Positions 28,120 through 40,385 are shown, counted from the first letter of the stretch. The stretch is 64,000 nucleotides of DNA from Paenibacillus whitsoniae (GCF_003955665.1 NZ_RXHU01000054.1:62001-126000); one strand, 5' to 3'. Notes: generated by a model not told the origin, from the letters alone. Numbers and translations are program-made.

Positions 28120-28308
28120 AATAAGATAACGCCGTTATCCTATTGTGAAGTTTACACTGATCGGTAAGGAGATAAGTTAGGTAAACGAACTTATTTGCGG
28201 CAAATGTCGCCGAAATACAATGAAAACCAATAATAAGATAGCGGTGTTATCTTATTGAGGTAAATCACGAGCCGTCCGGGGAAATAAGTTAATAGAAGTA
28301 ACCTATTT
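28120..28308. repeat. Palindrome array C (four units plus centre)
   Basis: Four hairpins: AATAAGATAAC/GTTATCCTATT (28120-28144), ATAAGTT/AACTTAT (28172-28194), AATAAGATAGC/GTTATCTTATT (28232-28256), AAATAAGTTA/TAACCTATTT (28282-28308). Centres lie about 51, 61 and 51 bp apart. A central palindrome CGGCAAATGTCGCCG (28198-28212) sits in the longer gap. They fill the 297-bp gap between lipL and the esterase; no gene is present. Confidence 0.85.
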
Positions 28309-28386
28309 TCTAACGAACCGCAGCATGCGATTGACCAACCGGACATCTGGTGACACCTCGACTCCTTTACCTGCCTCCCTTAAGGA

Positions 28387-29118
28387 CTAACCAAGAAAAT
28401 AATGCAGGGCGGCAGGGAGTTCTCCCTGCCAGAACCCCCACAAATGTTTGCCGGGCTTCTCGAGATAATGAAGTGCGGCTTTTTTGCTGTTCAGCGCCGC
28501 TAACGTTTCACGGTTTTCACGGACAAAATCAAAGGTGCCTCGCTCCGTCTTGACCTCTTCCTCATCGAGTCCGATGAGCATGTACATTTCGAGCCACGAC
28601 AAGTCTTCCGCAGCTAGAATCTGCTCCCGGGTTGAGGCGAAAAATGCGCCTGACAAGGATATTACTCGGCAAAAAAGGCTAGGATAAGCTAAGGCGAGAT
28701 GCAGAGACACCGTTCCGCCCAGGGAGTCCCCGGCCAGGATGCGGTCGGAGCGCTCCGCGCGGATCGGGTACCGATTTTCAATATAAGGAAGAAGCTCATC
28801 TGCAAAAAAACGGCAGTACGCCGCATGACGATCCCCTTCCGGCGCATACTCCGCTGTGCGGGTGGCGACGTTCACATCGACGCCGACGATGATGGCGGGC
28901 TCCATATCCGCATCCAGAATGCAGCGGGTCATCGTGGTCGCGATGCGCCCAAAGTTAAAGAACTGCTCTCCGTCCTGGCAGTAAATGACCGGATAGGAGA
29001 GCAGTTCATTGTAGCCCGGGGGCAAATAGATGCGCAGCGAGCGAGTCTCTCCAAGAATAGTGGACGGAAGCTCCTCTCTCAGAATCGTGCGTTGATAGTA
29101 GCGGGCGTCGTCGGACAT
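28387..29118 (-). CDS. Putative esterase of the enterochelin/bacillibactin esterase family
   Basis: 243 residues, alpha/beta hydrolase (putative esterase, PF00756-like). SLRIYLPPGY (start), nucleophile serine in AGDSLGGTVSL (about residue 130), catalytic His in LEKPGKHLWGFW at the C terminus, supplied Asp in between. A strong site AAGGAGATC precedes the ATG. Similar Bacillus proteins hydrolyse siderophore esters, but no siderophore genes or Fur box are adjacent, so the substrate is open. It diverges from pdhA; its promoter is TTTACA-16-TATAAT. Confidence 0.8.
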   Translation of the reverse strand: MSDDARYYQRTILREELPSTILGETRSLRIYLPPGYNELLSYPVIYCQDGEQFFNFGRIATTMTRCILDADMEPAIIVGVDVNVATRTAEYAPEGDRHAAYCRFFADELLPYIENRYPIRAERSDRILAGDSLGGTVSLHLALAYPSLFCRVISLSGAFFASTREQILAAEDLSWLEMYMLIGLDEEEVKTERGTFDFVRENRETLAALNSKKAALHYLEKPGKHLWGFWQGELPAALHYFLG

Positions 29119-29193
29119 GGAAAAGATCTCCTTTAAGAGGTAGTTTTAAAAGTCGTCTTGTTGAACCCTCACTTTTAAAATAAGGGTAGGTGT

Positions 29194-29221
29194 ATTATAG
29201 CAGTTGTTAATTCTTTGTAAA
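29194..29221 (-). promoter_or_regulatory. Promoter of the esterase gene
   Basis: Minus-strand TTTACA (29216-29221), 16-bp spacer, TATAAT (29194-29199). Confidence 0.65.
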
Positions 29222-29259
29222 CTGTATTATATATTTTCGAGAACTGTACTATACATTTT
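29220..29259. repeat. Direct repeat in the divergent esterase-pdhA region
   Basis: AACTGTATTATATATTTT (29220-29237) and AACTGTACTATACATTTT (29242-29259) match at 16 of 18 bases and start 22 bp apart (about two helical turns). It lies immediately upstream of the esterase promoter, about 35-75 bp from the pdhA promoter. Operator for an unknown regulator is an inference. Confidence 0.55.
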
Positions 29260-29293
29260 GAAGAAAAAAGGTCATATACCTTACCATTACTGG

Positions 29294-29322
29294 TGTACAA
29301 TTCACCGAAACAGGATTATAAT
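29294..29322 (+). promoter_or_regulatory. Candidate pdhA promoter
   Basis: TGTACA (29294-29299), 17-bp spacer, TATAAT (29317-29322), about 58 bp upstream of the pdhA ATG. Confidence 0.45.
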
Positions 29323-29374
29323 AATACTATAACAGAAGATTAGATTGTAGGCACGCAAATCATATAAGAGGTGA

Positions 29375-30466
<1,092 letters not shown>

Positions 30467-30514
30467 TCGGAACAGCCTTTTATATACGAAGACAATTAGG
30501 AGGCACAGACAGTC

Positions 30515-31495
30515 ATGGCACAAATGACGATGATTCAAGCGATTAAAGACGCGATGCGCGTTGAATTGGAAAGAGATCCTAACGTAGTGCTGTTCGGTGA
30601 AGACGTTGGTCATGTTGGCGGCGTATTCCGGGCGACAGAAGGTTTGCAAAAAGAGTTCGGCGAAGACCGCGTATTCGATACGCCGCTCGCTGAGTCCGCC
30701 ATCGGCGGTCTTGCCGTCGGTATGGGCGTTCAAGGCTTTCGTCCGATTGCCGAGATTCAATTCGTCGGCTTTATCTATGAAGCACTCGACCAAATCTGCG
30801 TGCAAGCTGCGCGTATGCGTTACCGCTCCGGCGGCCGTTACAACTCCCCGATTACGTTCCGTACGCCTTACGGCGGCGGTGTAAAAGCGGCTGAGCTGCA
30901 CACGGACGCACTTGAAGGTTTGCTTGTTCAAACGCCGGGGATTAAAGTTGTCGTTCCGTCCAACCCTTACGATGCGAAAGGTCTCTTGATCTCCGCAATC
31001 CGCGACAATGACCCTGTTTTCTTCATGGAGCATCTGAACTTATACCGCGCATTCCGCGCTGAAGTGCCTGAAGGCGAATATACCGTTGAACTGGGCAAAG
31101 CGAACGTTGTTCGTGAAGGCTCCGACGTAACGATCATCACTTATGGTGCAATGGTGCACACATCTGTGAAAGCTGCGGAAGAAATCGAAAAAACGGAAGG
31201 TGTCAAAGTCGAAGTTATCGACCTGCGTACGCTGATTCCGCTCGATATTGAGACGATCGTGGCTTCCATCAAGAAAACGAACCGTGCGATCATCGTCCAA
31301 GAAGCGCAAAAAACGTCCGGTGTTGCCGCTGAAGTGATTGCCCAAATCAACGAAAAAGCGATTCTGCACCTGGAAGCGCCTGTGCTTCGCGTAGCTCCTC
31401 CAGATACGGTTTATCCGTTCGCGCAAATCGAAGATGCTTGGCTCCCGAGCCCAGCTAGCGTCATTGCCGGCATTAAAAAAGTACTTGAATTTTAA
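30515..31495 (+). CDS. pdhB: Pyruvate dehydrogenase E1 component, beta subunit
   Basis: 326 residues, complete. Conserved [18 protein letters not shown] and [16 protein letters not shown], and [21 protein letters not shown]. Forms the alpha2beta2 E1 heterotetramer with PdhA. RBS TTAGGAGG. Its C terminus [10 protein letters not shown] is typical. Gap of 32 bases to pdhC. Confidence 0.95.
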   Translation: MAQMTMIQAIKDAMRVELERDPNVVLFGEDVGHVGGVFRATEGLQKEFGEDRVFDTPLAESAIGGLAVGMGVQGFRPIAEIQFVGFIYEALDQICVQAARMRYRSGGRYNSPITFRTPYGGGVKAAELHTDALEGLLVQTPGIKVVVPSNPYDAKGLLISAIRDNDPVFFMEHLNLYRAFRAEVPEGEYTVELGKANVVREGSDVTIITYGAMVHTSVKAAEEIEKTEGVKVEVIDLRTLIPLDIETIVASIKKTNRAIIVQEAQKTSGVAAEVIAQINEKAILHLEAPVLRVAPPDTVYPFAQIEDAWLPSPASVIAGIKKVLEF

Positions 31496-31527
31496 TTCAC
31501 AGACGAAGGGTACAGGAGGTCGTACAC

Positions 31528-32862
31528 GTGGCATTGTTTGAATACAAGTTCCCAGAGCTTGGCGAAGGCATACATGAAGGCGAGATCGTGAAATTGTTAG
31601 TAAAAGCGGGCGACACCGTCACGGACGAGTCGATCCTGATGGAAGTCCAAAATGATAAAGCGGTTGTAGAAGTTCCTTGCCCGGTTGAGGGCAAGATTGT
31701 CTCCGTCGCTGTAAAAGAAGGCCAAGTATGCACGATCGGTCAACTCGTGATGACGATCGACGTCACTGGCGAGATGCCTGCGGAATCGATGCATCACGGT
31801 TCCAGCCACGCGGCTACAGCCGTGGCTGCACCTCCGGCTGCCGCACCTGCACCAGCGGCGGCACCGGCTCCTGCAGCAGCGCCAGCGCCTGCTGCGGCAG
31901 CACCGGCTGCGCCTAGCGCAAGCGGCGCGGCGCGCGAAGTGCTTGCGACGCCTAGCGTGCGCAAGCTCGCAAGAGAGAAAGGCGTCCTCCTCGCAGAGGT
32001 GACGCCGACCGGCAAGCACGGCCGCATTACGCGGGAGGACGTGCTCGGCTTTACTGGAGCCGGCGCAGCGGCTCCGGCGGCATCGGCGCCTGCAGCGGAA
32101 GCAGCAGGCGAGGCAGCGGCAGCACCTGCTGCGGCAGCGCAGGTGGTTACTTCCGGCGAGCGCGTCGAAGAGCGCGTGCCGTTCAAAGGCATCCGCAAAG
32201 TGATCGCGAATGCGATGGTCAAATCCGTGTACACGGCTCCGCACGTGACCCTGATGGACGAAATCGACGTCACGGCGCTGGTTGCGCTGCGTGAGCGCAC
32301 GAAGCCGCTCGCAGAGAAAAAAGGCGTGAAATTGACATACCTGCCTTTCATCGTGAAGGCATTGGTTGCAGCTTGCCGTCAATTCCCGGTCATGAACGCG
32401 ATGATCGATGAAGAGAAGCAAGAAATCGTCTACAAAAAGTACTACAACATCGGTATCGCGACGGATACAGACAACGGCTTGCTGGTACCTGTCATCCATG
32501 ATGCCGACCGCAAAAACGTATGGTCCATCGCAGCGTCCATCAAAGATTTGGCTGTTCGCGGCCGTGACGGCAAGTTGTCCCCGAATGAAATGAAGGGCGG
32601 CACCATTTCCATCACAAACATCGGTTCCGTCGGCGGTATGTTCTTTACACCGGTCATCAACTTCCCTGAAGTTGCGATTCTGGGTGCAGGTCGCATTACA
32701 GAAAAACCGGTTGTGAAAAACGGTCAAATCGTACCTGCGTCCGTTATGGCGCTTTCCTTGAGCTTCGACCACCGTATTGTTGACGGTGCGACAGCGCAAA
32801 ACTTCTTGAACTACATTAAACAGCTTCTGGCAGATCCAGAGCTTCTCGTCTTGGAGGTGTAA
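31528..32862 (+). CDS. pdhC: Dihydrolipoamide acetyltransferase (E2)
   Basis: 444 residues. One N-terminal lipoyl domain with the lysine in NDKAVVEV (about residue 44), an Ala/Pro-rich flexible linker (about 95-135), peripheral-subunit-binding domain [14 protein letters not shown] (about 138-175), a second Ala-rich linker, and the catalytic acyltransferase core ending in [13 protein letters not shown] (His about 415). GTG start behind AGGAGG. LipL upstream can octanoylate the lysine. Forms the core of the complex. Confidence 0.95.
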   Translation: MALFEYKFPELGEGIHEGEIVKLLVKAGDTVTDESILMEVQNDKAVVEVPCPVEGKIVSVAVKEGQVCTIGQLVMTIDVTGEMPAESMHHGSSHAATAVAAPPAAAPAPAAAPAPAAAPAPAAAAPAAPSASGAAREVLATPSVRKLAREKGVLLAEVTPTGKHGRITREDVLGFTGAGAAAPAASAPAAEAAGEAAAAPAAAAQVVTSGERVEERVPFKGIRKVIANAMVKSVYTAPHVTLMDEIDVTALVALRERTKPLAEKKGVKLTYLPFIVKALVAACRQFPVMNAMIDEEKQEIVYKKYYNIGIATDTDNGLLVPVIHDADRKNVWSIAASIKDLAVRGRDGKLSPNEMKGGTISITNIGSVGGMFFTPVINFPEVAILGAGRITEKPVVKNGQIVPASVMALSLSFDHRIVDGATAQNFLNYIKQLLADPELLVLEV

Positions 32863-32866
32863 CAGC

Positions 32867-34285
<1,419 letters not shown>

Positions 34286-34316
34286 TATCCTAGGTAGTTA
34301 ACACCTTTAGATAAAA

Positions 34317-34366
34317 AGTCCCGAGAGTTTGGCCGTTAGGCCGCTCTACGGGACTGTTTTATTTTT
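34317..34366 (+). terminator. Terminator of the pdh operon
   Basis: AGTCCCG ... CGGGACT with an inner GGCC/GGCC stem, followed by GTTTTATTTTT. Confidence 0.85.
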
Positions 34367-34454
34367 CGGACCCATACGCAAATCCATGAGAACCCGCATA
34401 AGATGTAGGTGATATGCGCTTTTTGAGAACGCTTACACAAAAGGGGAGAACGGG

Positions 34455-36617
34455 ATGAAAGGAATCGTGACAACACTGCTGAAATGGCTTTATCCGCTGC
34501 TACGCATGCTGCTTTTGGCTGCTTTCCGGGTCAACGTGAAGGGTCGTGAGCGGTTTAGGTTAGCGGAGAACATGGTGCTGATTCCGAATCACGTTTCTTT
34601 ACTGGATGGGGTGCTGCTTTCGCTCGTGCTGCCGAAGGAAGCGGTGTTTGTGGTGAACACGGGAATGGCAAAGCGGTTCGATTGGCTGTTTCCGATTCGG
34701 GAAACGATTGCGGTCGACCCGGCCAATCCCTATGGGGTTCGGAGCATGCTCAAAACGATCCGCAGCGGCAAGCCGTTAGTTATTTTTCCGGAGGGGCGCA
34801 TTACAACCACGGGGGCGATGATGAAGGTGTACAGTGGGATCGGCTATATGGCGCTGCGGGCGAAGGTAACGCTGGTGCCGGTTGCGATCAATGGGTTGGA
34901 GTACGCCAAGTTTTCGTATTTGGCCGGGAAGGTGAAGCAGCGCTGGTTTCCACGGGTGGATTTCAGCTTTGGGGAACCGTTTCAGGTGCCTCCGGGTATG
35001 GTGGAGGGTTTATCGCGAAAGGCGCAAAAAGTATGGGCGACCACTTGGATTCGGGATCGAATGCTGGATCATTTGCTCGAGAGCCGGTTAAAGCCCCAGT
35101 TGAATTTGTTCCATGAACTGATGGCTGCGAAGGGGCGGCATGGGGCTGGACGTGTGATCTTAGAAGACGTCGTGACGGGGACGACCCTTACTTATCGTCA
35201 ATTGGCACTGCACAGCTATGTGCTTGCGCTTAAGCTGAAAGGTCTGCTAGGGCAGCTGCCCAGGGGAGCGCGCACGGCGATTGTGCTGCCGAATACGTCG
35301 GCGCATGTGATTGTGCTATTTTCGCTGTTTCGGCTAGGGAAGCCTGTCGTGATCCTGAATTATTCGGCAGGCGCGGGGGCGATGCTGGATGCTTGCGAGA
35401 CGGGGGGCGTGCGGACGATTGTGACGTCAAGAGCTTTTGTGGAAAAGACCGGTCTGCAAGAGTTTGTCTTGCTGGCAAGTGAACGGCATGAGGTGCTGTT
35501 CCTCGAAACGATCAGGGCGTCTGTGACGGTGGCGGATCGGCTGCTGGGCTGGCTGCAGGCAAAGCTGCGGATGAAGGGCCCCGTGGCGGGGGCTGGTGCG
35601 AATGAAGTTGTGCTCTTCACTTCCGGCAGTGAAAGCAAGCCGAAAGGTGTGGTGCTCTCGCACCGCAATCTATTTGCGAATATGCAGCAGGCGAAGCTGG
35701 TGATCGGGTTTAATAGCGGGGATATTGTGCTCGGCACGATGCCGATGTTCCACTCGTTCGGGTTGACGGCGGGCACGCTGCTGCCGCTGCTGACGGGCAT
35801 GAAGCTGGTTTTGTACCCGAATCCGCTGCATTATAAGGTCATTCCCGAGCTTGTGTATGATAAAAATATTACGATTTTATTCGGTACCTCCACGTTTCTG
35901 GCCGCGTATGGACGGATGGCGGAGCCGTATGATTTGGCGCATTCGCTGAGGTATGTCGTCGCCGGTGCGGAAAAGCTCAAGGACGAGGTGCGTGCGCTAT
36001 GGATGGACAAATTTGGCATCCGCATCTTGGAAGGCTACGGAACGACGGAGACGTCGCCGGTCATTGCGCTGAACACGCCGATGCATGCGAGTCGGGGAAG
36101 CGTGGGCCGGCTGCTTCCCGGCATGGAAGCGCGGGTGGAGCCTGTGGACGGTATCACCGAAGGTGGCGAGCTGTTCGTTCGGGGACCGAACGTCATGCAG
36201 GGCTACTTGATTCATGGGCAAGGCTTCGTGGCTAGCCCTGATTGGTACCGCACGGGCGATGTGGTCACGATCGACGAGCAGGGATTTATTCGGATTGTGG
36301 CCCGGCTGCAATCCTTCGCCAAAATCGGCGGCGAAAAGGTATCGCTGCCGATGGTGGAGGGCTATGTGGCCGCATGCATGCAAGCGTCATCCTTATGCGT
36401 GGCGGTTGCTGCGCCCGACCGGCGCAAGGGCGAGCGCATCGTGGTGTATCATACCGACAGCGGACTGACGCCGGGAAGCGTGCGCGAGGCGCTGGCGCAG
36501 CGGCAGCTGCCGGGCATCTACATGCCCTCGGAGCTGCGGTATGTGGAGAAGCTGCCCTTGCTGGGCAACGGCAAGGTCGACTATGTGACGCTGCGGGGAT
36601 GGGCGCAGCGAGAGTGA
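34455..36617 (+). CDS. aas: Aas-like acyltransferase / acyl-ACP synthetase fusion
   Basis: 720 residues, the length of E. coli Aas (719). N-terminal PlsC-type domain (1-210) with HxxxxD in NHVSLLDG (residues about 41-48) and FPEGRIT; middle and C-terminal AMP-binding synthetase: TSGSESKPKGVVLSHRN (about 395), EGYGTTETSPVIAL, TGDVVTIDEQGFI, final GNGKVDYV lysine region. Such fusions re-acylate lysophospholipids using free fatty acid and ATP. RBS GGGGAGAAC. Between the PDH terminator and a diacylglycerol kinase, giving a lipid-related patch; a role in membrane repair is inference. High G+C toward the 3' end. Confidence 0.85.
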   Translation: MKGIVTTLLKWLYPLLRMLLLAAFRVNVKGRERFRLAENMVLIPNHVSLLDGVLLSLVLPKEAVFVVNTGMAKRFDWLFPIRETIAVDPANPYGVRSMLKTIRSGKPLVIFPEGRITTTGAMMKVYSGIGYMALRAKVTLVPVAINGLEYAKFSYLAGKVKQRWFPRVDFSFGEPFQVPPGMVEGLSRKAQKVWATTWIRDRMLDHLLESRLKPQLNLFHELMAAKGRHGAGRVILEDVVTGTTLTYRQLALHSYVLALKLKGLLGQLPRGARTAIVLPNTSAHVIVLFSLFRLGKPVVILNYSAGAGAMLDACETGGVRTIVTSRAFVEKTGLQEFVLLASERHEVLFLETIRASVTVADRLLGWLQAKLRMKGPVAGAGANEVVLFTSGSESKPKGVVLSHRNLFANMQQAKLVIGFNSGDIVLGTMPMFHSFGLTAGTLLPLLTGMKLVLYPNPLHYKVIPELVYDKNITILFGTSTFLAAYGRMAEPYDLAHSLRYVVAGAEKLKDEVRALWMDKFGIRILEGYGTTETSPVIALNTPMHASRGSVGRLLPGMEARVEPVDGITEGGELFVRGPNVMQGYLIHGQGFVASPDWYRTGDVVTIDEQGFIRIVARLQSFAKIGGEKVSLPMVEGYVAACMQASSLCVAVAAPDRRKGERIVVYHTDSGLTPGSVREALAQRQLPGIYMPSELRYVEKLPLLGNGKVDYVTLRGWAQRE

Positions 36618-36695
36618 GCTGGCTTGCCGCATTGGCAGCTGAGAGAGCTCGGGGCGCCGGAAGGGGACCTGGATGTCGCGAGGGAGCGCAGGGCA

Positions 36696-36888
36696 AATAA
36701 GGGGGGTACACCACATCTATTGGCACGAATTTGCCATTCGCAGCGGAAATAAGCGTGGTAAACCGCTGCTATTGCTCGGAGATTAGGCGTTTTCGAGTGA
36801 ATTTTGGCGGAATAGAAGCGGTTGACCACTTCTATTTGCGGCGTGTGGTGGGAAATGAAGAGAATAAGCGCGGTGGACCGCGCTTATT
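36696..36888. repeat. Palindrome array D (four units plus centre)
   Basis: Four 26-bp units starting at 36696, 36748, 36811 and 36863, 52, 63 and 52 bp apart. All keep the central core GGTNNACC and the outer AATA/TATT; the last three have good stems, e.g. AATAAGCGCGGT/ACCGCGCTTATT (36863-36888); the first is degenerate. CTCG...CGAG (36775-36797) forms a central palindrome. Located after aas in a 667-bp gene-free stretch. Confidence 0.85.
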
Positions 36889-36985
36889 TGTGTTTAGCGT
36901 GTTTGGAGGGAGGAAGGGCGTTGCAGGGTTGGGAGGAAGGTTGTGGTGAAGAGAGGAACTATTGCGAACGGTAAGGAACTTTTGG

Positions 36986-37250
36986 AGGCAAATTAGCAGG
37001 GGCAAGACCTAGCTAATAGCCTCGATTTAGGCGAAAAGCGTGCCGCGATCGAGTGTTAAGAGGGATTGTCCCCTCTTAAATCGCGAAAAATCGCCGCGTG
37101 AGGCAAATTAGCAGGGGCAAGGCCTAGTTAATAGCCTCGAATAAGGCGAAAAGCGTGCCACGAGCGAGTGTTAAGAGGTTCTGTCCCCTCTTACATCGCG
37201 AAAAATCGCCGCGCGAGGCGAATTAACAGGGCCGAGGCCCTGCTAATGCC
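36986..37250. repeat. 115-bp tandem repeat, 2.3 copies
   Basis: Copies 36986-37100 and 37101-37215 are 115 bp each and nearly identical; 37216-37250 begins a third. Each full unit holds hairpins TTAAGAGG...CCTCTTA and CGCGAAAAATCG, and a TTAGCAGG...CTAA stem; in the partial third copy that stem becomes near perfect, TTAACAGGGCC-GA-GGCCCTGCTAA. No reading frame crosses it convincingly. It ends 34 bp before the stop of the minus-strand kinase gene. Confidence 0.88.
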
Positions 37251-37284
37251 TTCTGCTCAGTCGGAACGCTCATAGGCTGCTGCC

Positions 37285-38229
37285 TTACTTCGTCTTGGCA
37301 GCACCCTCCGCGCAGCAAACCCGCAGCGTGCCCGGCAAGACGTGCACATCCAGCGGCGTCGTACCGACGATCTCGCCGTCGGCCTGCAGCAGCAGCGGCT
37401 CACCCGCGCTCAGCTTGATCGCGGTGCCTTGGTAAAACGTCACAGCCGGGTGTGTGGTATGCTTCCCTTGATACACGGTCAAAAGCACGGGCAGCAGGCG
37501 AAGGCGGCTGCGGCTCTGGATCACGACGACGTCCGCGAGGCCGTCCGTCGGGGAAGCGCTGGGGCAAATCTGAATTGCCCCGCCGTAGTAGGGGATGTTC
37601 GCGATGGCGCACAGCCACATATGCGGCAGCTCGTGCACGAGGCCGTCCACTTCGAGCCGGGCGGCCTGCGGTTGATACGTTGCGAACACCCGCAGAATGG
37701 AGAGCAAGTACGCCAGCCGGCCGAGGCCGAAGCGGGCCAGCCTCTTTTTGTAACCAGCTTCGTTGGTGACTTTGGCGACCATGCCGTCGAAGCCGGCCCC
37801 GAAGCTGTTAACCGCAACCCGTGCGCCGCCGCCCAGCGCCAGCACGTCGATCACGGCCTCGCCCCTGCCATGCAGCGCGAGGTAAAGCGCTTCCAGCGGC
37901 TGACGCGGCACGCCGTACGCCTTGGCAAAGTCATTCCCCGTCCCCGCGGGAATGACCCCCAGCCGGAGCTGCTGCTCCGCAGCTCCAGAAAGCAGGAGCC
38001 CGTTCGCCGCCTCGTGCACGGTGCCGTCGCCTCCAATGACAAGCAGCAGGTCGAACGCCTGTTCACGGGCATAAGCGGTCGCTTGACGAGAGGCATCGCC
38101 GGGCTTCGTCGTCATCGCGAGTTCGTACGAGACCGCACACCGAACGAGCTCGGTTTCGATCTCCCTCCATATGTTAGATCCCCTGCCATTCCCAGAAAGT
38201 GGATTCACAATAATGGCGATTCGTTTCAT
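37285..38229 (-). CDS. Diacylglycerol kinase-family lipid kinase (DgkB/YtlR-like)
   Basis: 314 residues. Start ATG 38229 gives MKRIAIIVNPLSGNG; a longer upstream frame is unlikely. Catalytic motif GGDGTVHEAANGLL, then PAGTGNDFAKAYG and SFGAGFDG, typical of the DAGK catalytic family (PF00781). Phosphorylates diacylglycerol or a related lipid, feeding phosphatidate into lipid synthesis. Exact substrate among the DgkB, YtlR and BmrU groups cannot be told. Lies beside the Aas-like gene. Confidence 0.85.
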   Translation of the reverse strand: MKRIAIIVNPLSGNGRGSNIWREIETELVRCAVSYELAMTTKPGDASRQATAYAREQAFDLLLVIGGDGTVHEAANGLLLSGAAEQQLRLGVIPAGTGNDFAKAYGVPRQPLEALYLALHGRGEAVIDVLALGGGARVAVNSFGAGFDGMVAKVTNEAGYKKRLARFGLGRLAYLLSILRVFATYQPQAARLEVDGLVHELPHMWLCAIANIPYYGGAIQICPSASPTDGLADVVVIQSRSRLRLLPVLLTVYQGKHTTHPAVTFYQGTAIKLSAGEPLLLQADGEIVGTTPLDVHVLPGTLRVCCAEGAAKTK

Positions 38230-38435
38230 GCTGGACAACCCCTTGTCTTCTATAAATAATGTGGATGCGTTAACGCTGAGAAGGCCGTAAATATGCGAGA
38301 TGCATACAATTTTCTCTTTACATCGAGAGGGGTGTTTTGTAAAATAAACCACAGGTTAATTAATTTACTATTACGTGAGATTTCTTGACATCTAGCCGGA
38401 CGGGCCGTCGGAAATACAAAGGAGAGAACAGGAAT

Positions 38436-40208
38436 TTGAACATTAACATGAGCGCAAAGACCAAGTCGACCGGGAGTCGCAATCGTCATCGATTCAACCT
38501 GTCCATTCTCCGCCATCTCAAGCTGCGTTTCAAGCTGCTGCTCATGAATGCCATTGCCATTTTGTTTATGCTGATCATCGGTTTCACCGGGTATTACAAC
38601 ATGGATAAGATGTCTAGCAATACTACTAAAATGTACGAGGAAAGCTTATTGTCTGTCAAATGGATAAATCAGCTGGAAGCGAGCTACAATGAATCCAGTT
38701 CGAATTTGCTGGAAATGATGCTGTCTACGGACGTCATGTATAAGGGGAAGCTGAAAGAGAACCTCGATAAAAGCCTGACGACGATCCAGGACCTCGATGG
38801 GAAAGTCAAAGGGCAGATGCGCGGCAGCGAAGAGTTGAAGGGGTATCAAAGCTTCAACGAGTTAAATGCCAAGTACCTGGAGCTTGTGGGCAAAACGATC
38901 ACGGCGGCAACGCAAAACAATCAGGTAGCCTACCAGGTGTTCAACAATGAAGTCGCGCCGCAGCGAACGAAAACGATTGAGGCGCTGAATGCACTCGTTC
39001 AACTGAAAGAGACGGCAGCCGACAATTCGCAAAAAGACAGCAGCCACGATTCCGCAGTTTCCCATGTGGTGATCATCCTCACGATCGTGGCGGCAATCGT
39101 CTTAATGACAGGCATGGCGCTGGTGCTGAACATGATCGTGACCAAGCCGATCCATCACTTGCAGGCGAATATGGTCAAAGCGGCCGAAGGCGACTTGTCT
39201 GCACAGGGAGACTACCCGTATCAAGACGAGGTAGGCAGGCTGACCACATCCTTCAACGAGATGACGAAGAGTATCCGCAGCCTTGTCGCGCAAATCGCCG
39301 AAAACGCGCTGACGTTGTCCGCGAGCTCCCAAGAGCTGTTGGCCAGCTCGGAGCAAAGTGCGATGGCCGCTCGCCAAGTGGCAGGTTCCTCTCAAAAGCT
39401 GTCCGGCGACTTCGAGCGCCAATTTTCAAGCGTTCTTCAGGCGAATGAAGCCGTAGGCCAGATGGTGACGAATACGAAAAGGATCAACGAATCTGCGCAA
39501 GAGGTTACGCAGCTGGTCGGACGTGCGACGACTGCGTCTCGCGAAGGTCAGGAATCCATCTCATCCATTGCCCTTCAAATGAATGATATTTCCGATTCCG
39601 TACGCGAAGTCGGCGGGGTGATTGACGAATTGGGCCGAAACGCCGATAAAATCGGACAAATTATCCATGCGATCAATGAAATCTCGACGCAGACCAACTT
39701 GCTTTCTCTGAACGCTGCGATCGAGGCGGCGCGCGCAGGAGAAGCGGGCCGCGGCTTTGCCGTCGTTGCCGGCGAGGTGCGCAAGCTGGCGGAGCAAACC
39801 GCCGCTTCCGCGCGCAATATTACCGGATTGGTGTCAACGATCCAGTCGCAGATTCATCACGCCGTACAAGCGATGCAGACCGGCGCGGGCAAAGTGGAGA
39901 CCGGGCTTACGATCTCTGAGCAGGCACAGGAATCGTTCGTTCACATTGCCGCTTCCGTCGAGGAAGTTAACGCGAAAGTGGAAGTGGTGAACCTGAACAT
40001 CCAACAGCTCGTGGCTGCGAACTTGCAAATTGAGCAGGTCATGCGCACGGTCAGCGAAGTGTCCGAGGTGGGCATCTCCGTTTCGCAGGAAACGTCGGCG
40101 GCGAGCCAGCAGCAGATGGCGACGACGGAGGAAATCGAGAACTCGGCAAAATCTTTGGCAGGATTGGCCGAAGAGCTGCAAATTTCGTTGCATAAATTTA
40201 AAGTATAG
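38436..40208 (+). CDS. Methyl-accepting chemotaxis protein with 4HB sensor
   Basis: About 590 residues from TTG 38436 (AAAGGAGAG nine bases upstream); an ATG at 38448 is an alternative. Basic N terminus, TM1 (about 33-55, [19 protein letters not shown]), four-helix-bundle extracellular domain, TM2 ([19 protein letters not shown], about 208-230), HAMP, then the signalling hairpin [20 protein letters not shown] (about 424-444). Ends LHKFKV. Flanked by its own terminator, so independent. Ligand unknown. Confidence 0.9.
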   Translation: MNINMSAKTKSTGSRNRHRFNLSILRHLKLRFKLLLMNAIAILFMLIIGFTGYYNMDKMSSNTTKMYEESLLSVKWINQLEASYNESSSNLLEMMLSTDVMYKGKLKENLDKSLTTIQDLDGKVKGQMRGSEELKGYQSFNELNAKYLELVGKTITAATQNNQVAYQVFNNEVAPQRTKTIEALNALVQLKETAADNSQKDSSHDSAVSHVVIILTIVAAIVLMTGMALVLNMIVTKPIHHLQANMVKAAEGDLSAQGDYPYQDEVGRLTTSFNEMTKSIRSLVAQIAENALTLSASSQELLASSEQSAMAARQVAGSSQKLSGDFERQFSSVLQANEAVGQMVTNTKRINESAQEVTQLVGRATTASREGQESISSIALQMNDISDSVREVGGVIDELGRNADKIGQIIHAINEISTQTNLLSLNAAIEAARAGEAGRGFAVVAGEVRKLAEQTAASARNITGLVSTIQSQIHHAVQAMQTGAGKVETGLTISEQAQESFVHIAASVEEVNAKVEVVNLNIQQLVAANLQIEQVMRTVSEVSEVGISVSQETSAASQQQMATTEEIENSAKSLAGLAEELQISLHKFKV

Positions 40209-40213
40209 AGAGA

Positions 40214-40244
40214 ACCGCAGGCCGCGCTGCCTGCGGTTTTTTTC
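40214..40244 (+). terminator. Terminator after the second chemoreceptor
   Basis: AACCGCAGGC / GCCTGCGGTT, loop CGCGCT, then T7. Confidence 0.9.
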
Positions 40245-40385
40245 ATACTCTAGCGAGGAGTAAAGCAAAGGAATTTGGGCTATCAGTCCCTATTCAGTCT
40301 TATTCCCCCCTCTGAATAGTTGAAACGTCTATCTCAGAGCGATTACCGGCAGACGTATAATGTATCCTAGGGGAGGAGAATGAAC

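Noticed and set aside
28120-28308. CRISPR array
   Set aside because: Regularly spaced palindromes, but units differ, only four, two spacer lengths, no cas genes, and each unit is itself a hairpin with conserved core; treated as palindrome array instead.
37342-38259. 305-codon plus-strand frame opposite the lipid kinase
   Set aside because: No site or domain; shadow of the DAGK gene.
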